Below are positions 5,436 to 10,206 of a stretch of 10,206 nucleotides of DNA, one piece after another. The notes beneath the pieces are model-generated. The model saw only the letters and a list, made by a program, of their open reading frames with translations. It was not told the origin of the DNA and did no database searches. This DNA comes from Bacillota bacterium. Its GTDB lineage: Bacteria > Bacillota > Clostridia > Acetivibrionales > DTU013. Every line of letters begins with the position of its first letter. Position 1 is the first letter of the stretch. The translations under genes and the position numbers were made by a program. Where the stretch lies: assembly GCA_023399355.1 (NCBI GenBank), contig JAEWQC010000292.1:1-10206 (forward strand). Direction: 5' to 3'.

Positions 5436-8400
5436 CTAGTATTTGTTATATACTCTGTACAGGAATACAGCCGCTTCCGCTCTGGTTGTATTGCCGGTCG
5501 GATTGATTCTGTTGTTGCTGCCTACAATCAGTCCTTCTTTCACAATCGTTGCTACACTGTTTACTGCATAGGATGAAATGCTATTCTTATCCGTGAACTT
5601 GTCAAGCAACGACGCTGCGCCTTGTTGGTTGACTTTTTTCAGCAGTTTCAATGTTCTTTCGGTCATTGCCATCATATCCTGTCTTGTAATACTGTGGTCC
5701 GGTCCGAATCTATTGTTCCCTTCCCCTGTAGTAATACCAAGTGCTTTTGCTATGGCAATTTCGTTATAGTAATATGCGTCCTTGCTGATATCATCAAAAT
5801 TACCACTTGTTTTTGTATTAGCACCTAGTGTTCTTACAAGTGAATAAAGGAAATCTGCTCTGGTGATATTTGAAGCAGGATTATAGGTAGTAGCTGAAGG
5901 AGTCTTTACGATATCCTTTGCAGCCAGAACTTCGATGGACTTTTTCGCCCATGCCACACTTCCAATGTCACTAAAGCTCTTTTGAACAAAGGATACCGCA
6001 TAGAGACTGAAGTGAGTGGTAGCAAAGGTTACCGTGCCTGTTTTGGCATCATAACGGCCATTTGGAACTGTAACCACTTTACCGCTACCGTCTATGTACC
6101 ATACTACGATATTTTCAGGATTATTTTGTTCTTCCTGTGTTGGAGTATAAGCTATAGATACAGTTACCGGAGCATTTGGATTATTCCACTCAGTCTGCTT
6201 GCCGTCCACTGACAGTGAGAGCTGTACCAGCGGCCTATTACCCAAAGCTGCTTTCACGTTAGCTGGCAGATCGGCTTTGTTGCCCTGACCGATGGCAATG
6301 CCGGCGTCTTTACCACTGATACCAGCGGTTCCTGTCAGCATGTTGTCCGGTATTGTGATTTTGCCTGCGTTTGTGGATACGGTAAGTGTTCCGCCAGCCT
6401 GTGCACCGGTTAAGGCTGCAGCCGGAAGACCGACAGAGTATGCAGTTGCACCGGCAATTGCAGGAACATTAATTGTCGTGCCCTTTGCCAGCAGGTCTTT
6501 TGCTTTGGCATCATCCACCTTTATTATACCGGTGCTTCCACTCAAGGTTGGCTGCATCGTCACTGTAGAAGCTGTCGGTGTTGCTGTTGGTGTTGGTGTA
6601 GATGTTGGTGTAGATGTGTAATTGCCGCTATTTTCACCAGAGCTTACTTCGGTCACGGTAATCGTCGCGGGCTTGGAAATCAATCCTTTAGTGACGGAAA
6701 CAGCGTATCCACTGCTGTAAGCCACTGTGGCGGTTGAGCCGTTCCCTTTGGGGATAAGCGCGTTAACCGCAGCCTTTACCCAAGCAGTCTTTGCAGTCTG
6801 ACTGGTTTGGTTCGCAAGCGGGATCTGGTAGGTTCCGTTATGAATTGCTGTTACCGCTGCATTTACCAGAGCAATATCGGGATTCACGGCGGGGAGCGAA
6901 AGCGGGAGGTAGATAGGGCCGGGAATCATGTTCCCATCGGTGTCCTTCAGATGGAAGATAATGATGTCCGCATCGGAGCCTTCAGGGAACTTATCGTAGT
7001 CAATGGATAGCGTAACCTGCTTCTTATCTTCCGACCACGTTGTGCCCCAGCTGCTGGCCACATCAACGCCAAAACCGAACTCGCGTGTGTCCAGTTCAGA
7101 GTCGAAATTGATGACTACGTTAGTTTTATCGCCAACATGCTGAACCTCGGTGCTGACAATCTTGGTGTCAAATGCTGTGGCTTTGGGTGCGGGAGCATCC
7201 GGACGGGTAACTGTTCCGCCTGCGGCCAGGATATCCTTTTCAGCCTTTGTATCGGGGATTAACGGCCACACTGCCGCAGGACCGTTGTTGAACTTTTCCA
7301 CATTCCAGCTTATGGGCTGAGTAAAGCTGGCCGCGCCGTCTTTGCCTGAGTTTCCTGCCGAAGCGGTGATGTTGCCGAAGGAAATTTCAAATGTAAATTT
7401 TGGAATCGTGACGAATTTCAGATTTTTGATGTCAAATGTCTTGCTTGCATCCCAGCCTTCGTTTGCGATTCGTGCAAACAGCGGGTCGTGGAACAGGATG
7501 CCGTACTCCAGCAGGCTTGTTTCCTCCGGTACCACGCGTGACGGAGTAAAGCTCATTGTGGTCTGCTTACCGTCAATGTAAACTTGGGGGGGGTTGCCGG
7601 CGTTGTTCTCCAGCCTGCTTGAGAAGCCTATCAGACGGTTTTCTTCACCCTCGTCGCCCTTGGACGTAGCATGGCGCAGAGAGTCGGACAGACTGACGGC
7701 TGCGAAGAAAACGCTCCTGCTTTCTTTGCCGCCACCGTCAGTTCGCAGCTCGTAGCGCCCGTACACGGCCTGTTCGGCGGTAAGGTCGAATGTAAGTACC
7801 TCGCCATTGTGGCTGGTGGCACTGACCGCCGTTCCGCCGGGCAGATAAAGCTTAACATCCGGTGCATTGGAATGTGCTGTAATGGTCACCGGATATCCTA
7901 CAAGGAAGTTCTCCTGGGGCGTCCACAAAGTGTACTTGTCAGGGCTTGACCAGGGCAGGTAGGAACTGTTTATATCAAAGGGATAGGAATTGAACTCGCT
8001 GACATTGTCATAGTCCTTTGCCGGGTATGAAATGTTACCTAAGGTGTCATCACCGGACGGGAATAAATCCTTGACATGAAGTTTCTTGTCGCTTGTTTGT
8101 TTAAATTCGCGATCCATGATCGCGATTACAAACGGCACGTCACGGTTGTATAAAACGTGGTCACTCTGGCGGGCACGCACCGCGGCGTTCGTTTTTTGAA
8201 TCTCATCCTTGCCAATGTAGTTATATACCTCGGATGCAGCCTGCACTGCCGCCACTGCACCTTCATTGCCCAACCAGTGTGCATCCAGGCCTGTCGTCGC
8301 AAAGAACGGGCGTGGAGCGACCAGTGAGATGATATCGCTGGAATCGAAAGGCAGCTGGTTATCCTTATTGACGAAATTAGCAGCTGTTTCCGGGAACCAA

Positions 8401-9728
8401 CTGCTGCCTCCGCCATAGGAAACGGTCGGGATCTCAGTCTTTCCGAATACCCTGTCGGCTTTTGCATAGGTGTTCCAGTTGAAAATCTTACCCTCTACTT
8501 TGTAGCGGTAGCTCTGGATGCCTGAACCGCCTGATTCACTGGCCAGACATATGCTGATGCGGTCATCAAACGCTGCAGCGAATAAGGAAGCTTTACCGTA
8601 GCGGGAGTGTCCTGTGACAAGCGTCTTGGCAGGGTCGATTCCCAATTCCTGGCCCCATGTCAGAGCGCTGCCCGATGTCGGCTGTCCCAGGGCGTTGATA
8701 ATCTGGCTGACGCCCCAGCCCCATGCCATTTCAGCACCGGAAGCATACTCGTATACATCTTTATTATATGGGTAGAGCTTGGTATATACACCGTCGCGGT
8801 TGATGCCATCGGAAGCTTCACTGTCATCCGGATAGATGTCAGTAGGGGTGAAGTTGATGTATGCATACCCCTGTTGGGTTACAGTCGAAACCTGAGAAAC
8901 AGAACCACCGATATCGATGATTACAGGAACCTTTGCGTTCGGGTCACCCCAAACAGCTGTTATTTGTTCGGGTGTCGGCTTGGTTACGCTAATATTAAAG
9001 CTTGCTGAGACACCGCTTGTTGTCACGATGCTATCCGGATTCGTAACTGTTACGGTCTGGTAAGTGACTGGTTTTGTCGCTTCAGGCGGTGCACTCAACG
9101 TCCCGGTAGAATCCTTAAGAACAGCATGATAGGGTAAGCCAAACGAAGTATAGGGAAGATAATAACCGGAATTCCAAGCATCCAAGGCCAGCGATTCTGC
9201 TTCCGCCTGATCTGCAGCCGGGCCAAAAGTAAATTTGATAGCTCCTTCACTTGTAGAACCGTATGTGCCGGGGACAAGCTCATGGATCTCCACTGTTTGC
9301 GTCATAAGTTTAGAGGTTAAATTGTCAAACTCATCTTTAAGATTGAATACAGTGGGGTAGGAATAAGGCGGCCAGCTGAACCCGACAGAAATCTCGTTAG
9401 GCTCAGACACAACCTTTGTTTCGCCTGCCACGTCTTCCGCTTTTGTCGGCCAGCGATAGCCCAGCCAGTAGCGCTGGACAAGCTCTTTAATCTCATTGCT
9501 GCGGGCGGTCCACTCTGCTGGGTCGGATACATAGCCGTCGCCATTGGGGTCATTCTGGGAGTTGAAAAACTCGAAAGGATTGGGAATGGTGTTGATAGCA
9601 GGGAGCTGGTCCACACCTGGATAACCCGGCCATATTTCCGATGAAGCCGCCAGGCTGGCAACGGGAAGAGTGCTAAGCACGATGAGTGCGCATAGCACTG
9701 TCGAGATCAATCGTTTGATACATTTCAT
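5436..9728 (-). CDS. Secreted CE15 glucuronoyl esterase-like protein with three C-terminal SLH domains
   Basis: CE15 enzymes cleave esters between glucuronoxylan and lignin alcohols. Residues 1-28 form a signal peptide (KR, hydrophobic core, ASLA). The CE15 alpha/beta-hydrolase region is about 40-555: it opens like bacterial members (IPNPFEFF...EWTARSNEIKELV) and has S375 in GHSRYGK, E398 in ASESGGSG, APRP (471-474) and H524 in QSDH. The 23-residue Ser-Glu spacing matches fungal GE2 as I recall it; the loop has H374 and Y377 where fungal enzymes have GCSRNGK. Beta-rich regions follow (about 600-945), then a small repeat-type domain (949-1028), a Thr/Pro linker (1038-1054), a beta domain typical before SLH modules (1065-1249) and SLH repeats near 1251-1301, 1311-1365 and 1377-1428, which bind wall polymers. 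AAAGGAG lies 9 bp before the ATG. Substrate is inferred; a related ester hydrolase activity is possible. Confidence 0.88.
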   Translation of the reverse strand: MKCIKRLISTVLCALIVLSTLPVASLAASSEIWPGYPGVDQLPAINTIPNPFEFFNSQNDPNGDGYVSDPAEWTARSNEIKELVQRYWLGYRWPTKAEDVAGETKVVSEPNEISVGFSWPPYSYPTVFNLKDEFDNLTSKLMTQTVEIHELVPGTYGSTSEGAIKFTFGPAADQAEAESLALDAWNSGYYLPYTSFGLPYHAVLKDSTGTLSAPPEATKPVTYQTVTVTNPDSIVTTSGVSASFNISVTKPTPEQITAVWGDPNAKVPVIIDIGGSVSQVSTVTQQGYAYINFTPTDIYPDDSEASDGINRDGVYTKLYPYNKDVYEYASGAEMAWGWGVSQIINALGQPTSGSALTWGQELGIDPAKTLVTGHSRYGKASLFAAAFDDRISICLASESGGSGIQSYRYKVEGKIFNWNTYAKADRVFGKTEIPTVSYGGGSSWFPETAANFVNKDNQLPFDSSDIISLVAPRPFFATTGLDAHWLGNEGAVAAVQAASEVYNYIGKDEIQKTNAAVRARQSDHVLYNRDVPFVIAIMDREFKQTSDKKLHVKDLFPSGDDTLGNISYPAKDYDNVSEFNSYPFDINSSYLPWSSPDKYTLWTPQENFLVGYPVTITAHSNAPDVKLYLPGGTAVSATSHNGEVLTFDLTAEQAVYGRYELRTDGGGKESRSVFFAAVSLSDSLRHATSKGDEGEENRLIGFSSRLENNAGNPPQVYIDGKQTTMSFTPSRVVPEETSLLEYGILFHDPLFARIANEGWDASKTFDIKNLKFVTIPKFTFEISFGNITASAGNSGKDGAASFTQPISWNVEKFNNGPAAVWPLIPDTKAEKDILAAGGTVTRPDAPAPKATAFDTKIVSTEVQHVGDKTNVVINFDSELDTREFGFGVDVASSWGTTWSEDKKQVTLSIDYDKFPEGSDADIIIFHLKDTDGNMIPGPIYLPLSLPAVNPDIALVNAAVTAIHNGTYQIPLANQTSQTAKTAWVKAAVNALIPKGNGSTATVAYSSGYAVSVTKGLISKPATITVTEVSSGENSGNYTSTPTSTPTPTATPTASTVTMQPTLSGSTGIIKVDDAKAKDLLAKGTTINVPAIAGATAYSVGLPAAALTGAQAGGTLTVSTNAGKITIPDNMLTGTAGISGKDAGIAIGQGNKADLPANVKAALGNRPLVQLSLSVDGKQTEWNNPNAPVTVSIAYTPTQEEQNNPENIVVWYIDGSGKVVTVPNGRYDAKTGTVTFATTHFSLYAVSFVQKSFSDIGSVAWAKKSIEVLAAKDIVKTPSATTYNPASNITRADFLYSLVRTLGANTKTSGNFDDISKDAYYYNEIAIAKALGITTGEGNNRFGPDHSITRQDMMAMTERTLKLLKKVNQQGAASLLDKFTDKNSISSYAVNSVATIVKEGLIVGSNNRINPTGNTTRAEAAVFLYRVYNKY
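7586..7593 (-). repeat. Run of eight C (coding strand) in the CE15-SLH gene
   Basis: The coding strand reads AAC CCC CCC CAA, giving N712-P713-P714-Q715 with eight consecutive C. A one-base slip would frameshift the protein in the region after the catalytic domain and remove the SLH anchor. The frame is intact here. Confidence 0.9.
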
Positions 9729-10034
9729 TTTGGTACACTCCTTTATATAGATTGGGATATACTAACAGCAGAATGAACTTTGCCGGAAACCGTCAGCTTT
9801 CCGCAACGCGCGCGGGGATAGAAGCAACAAGAACACCACCTTTCCGAAGCGTAAGAGTTGGCAAGAGTTCGCTCGCATAGTAGATATGGTTAATTAAAAT
9901 AAATGGGAAAATTACCAGACAATTGAATTCATATTTGCGCATAAAATATCTGTAATCATGATTCATCCGACATATGTATTTGAATAATCATGGTAATGAT
10001 GAACCGCTACTATTTGAATGTATTGGAAAATTAT
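9729..10034. other. Intergenic region upstream of the CE15-SLH gene
   Basis: About 300 bp without a credible gene separate the stop of the partial reverse-strand gene from the esterase start. Most is AT-rich. There is a small imperfect stem around 9783-9803 (GGAAA/TTTCC) and repeated ATCATG motifs at 9956-9961 and 9987-9992. I see no clear terminator for the upstream gene and no near-consensus promoter pair on the reverse strand, so the esterase may have its own, undetected promoter here or be read through. Confidence 0.5.
9738..9744 (-). promoter_or_regulatory. Shine-Dalgarno site for the CE15-SLH gene
   Basis: On the reverse strand AAAGGAG lies 9 bases before the ATG whose first base is 9728. 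The signal peptide begins directly at this ATG, so start and ribosome site support each other. Confidence 0.8.
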
Positions 10035-10206
10035 TCAGCCAAGTCTGGAATTCAGCTCGTCAAGAACCGGCTGTATTATCGGCATTTTGGATTCAATCCA
10101 TTTCCTCCAGTTTGTTTCGATATCCCCATCCATGGTGACAAGATTGGCAAGCTCCGTATTGTAATCGAAGGATGCCTTTCTCATGCTAGGGAAGTCATAG
10201 CAGTAC
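10035..10206 (-). CDS. C-terminal fragment of a gene cut by the window edge, possibly an ABC sugar-binding protein
   Basis: An open reverse-strand frame enters from the right edge (first full codon ends at 10205) and stops with TGA at 10037-10035, giving 56 residues. They read as the end of a soluble protein: YCYDFPSMRK near the start, a middle with ELANLVTMDGDIE, then NWRKWIESKMPIIQPVLDELN and the end SRLG. An Asn-Trp-x-x-Trp region followed by an amphipathic helix near the C-terminus resembles extracellular solute-binding proteins of carbohydrate ABC transporters. The match is by general pattern only. The gene lies upstream of the esterase gene on the same strand, which would suit a shared polysaccharide-use locus. 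That it is a real gene end is fairly likely; the function is a weak guess. Confidence 0.5.
   Translation of the reverse strand, partial: YCYDFPSMRKASFDYNTELANLVTMDGDIETNWRKWIESKMPIIQPVLDELNSRLG

Noticed and set aside
7671..7949. Forward-strand 92-codon frame over the esterase gene, and similar forward frames at 6292-6621 and 8607-9008
   Set aside because: They are shadows opposite an intact 1430-residue gene with recognised domains; their translations have no family features.

Overview
The window looks like part of an anaerobic, plant-polysaccharide-degrading Firmicute (Clostridia). This rests on strong AGGAGG-type ribosome sites, AT-rich promoters with near-consensus sigma-A boxes, a clostridial surface protein ending in three SLH domains, and carbohydrate-active enzymes. 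The genus cannot be fixed from the sequence alone, and base composition is only moderately AT-rich by eye.

Layout: (1) Positions 1-245 are a non-coding leader with two hairpins that could compete for one shared strand. (2) Positions 246-2948 (+) encode LigD, the multifunctional end-joining DNA ligase, in the order phosphoesterase - ligase - polymerase. It carries two in-frame tandem-repeat tracts, one near the N-terminus and one between ligase and polymerase. (3) Positions 2949-3286 are a promoter region with two sigma-A-like promoters. (4) Positions 3287-5149 (+) encode a cytoplasmic GH127/DUF1680-type glycosidase, probably a beta-L-arabinofuranosidase. (5) Positions 5150-5435 are a convergent intergenic region packed with inverted repeats, including a 13-bp terminator-like stem. 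(6) Positions 5436-9728 (-) encode a 1430-residue secreted CE15 (glucuronoyl esterase-like) protein with Ig-like regions, a Thr/Pro linker and three SLH domains. (7) Positions 9729-10034 are its upstream region. (8) Positions 10035-10206 (-) hold the 3' end of a gene cut by the window edge, possibly an ABC sugar-binding protein.

Working model (inference): the SLH-anchored esterase would loosen glucuronoxylan-lignin or related ester links at the cell surface. A solute-binding protein, if the fragment is one, would capture released oligosaccharides. The cytoplasmic GH127-type enzyme would remove arabinofuranosyl residues after import. LigD is a separate DNA repair gene; its usual partner Ku is not in the window.

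No plainly new multi-gene system is visible. The observations most worth a second look are the repeat tracts in ligD, the competing hairpins upstream of it, the structured region between the convergent genes, the eight-C run inside the esterase gene, and the unusual architecture of the esterase.
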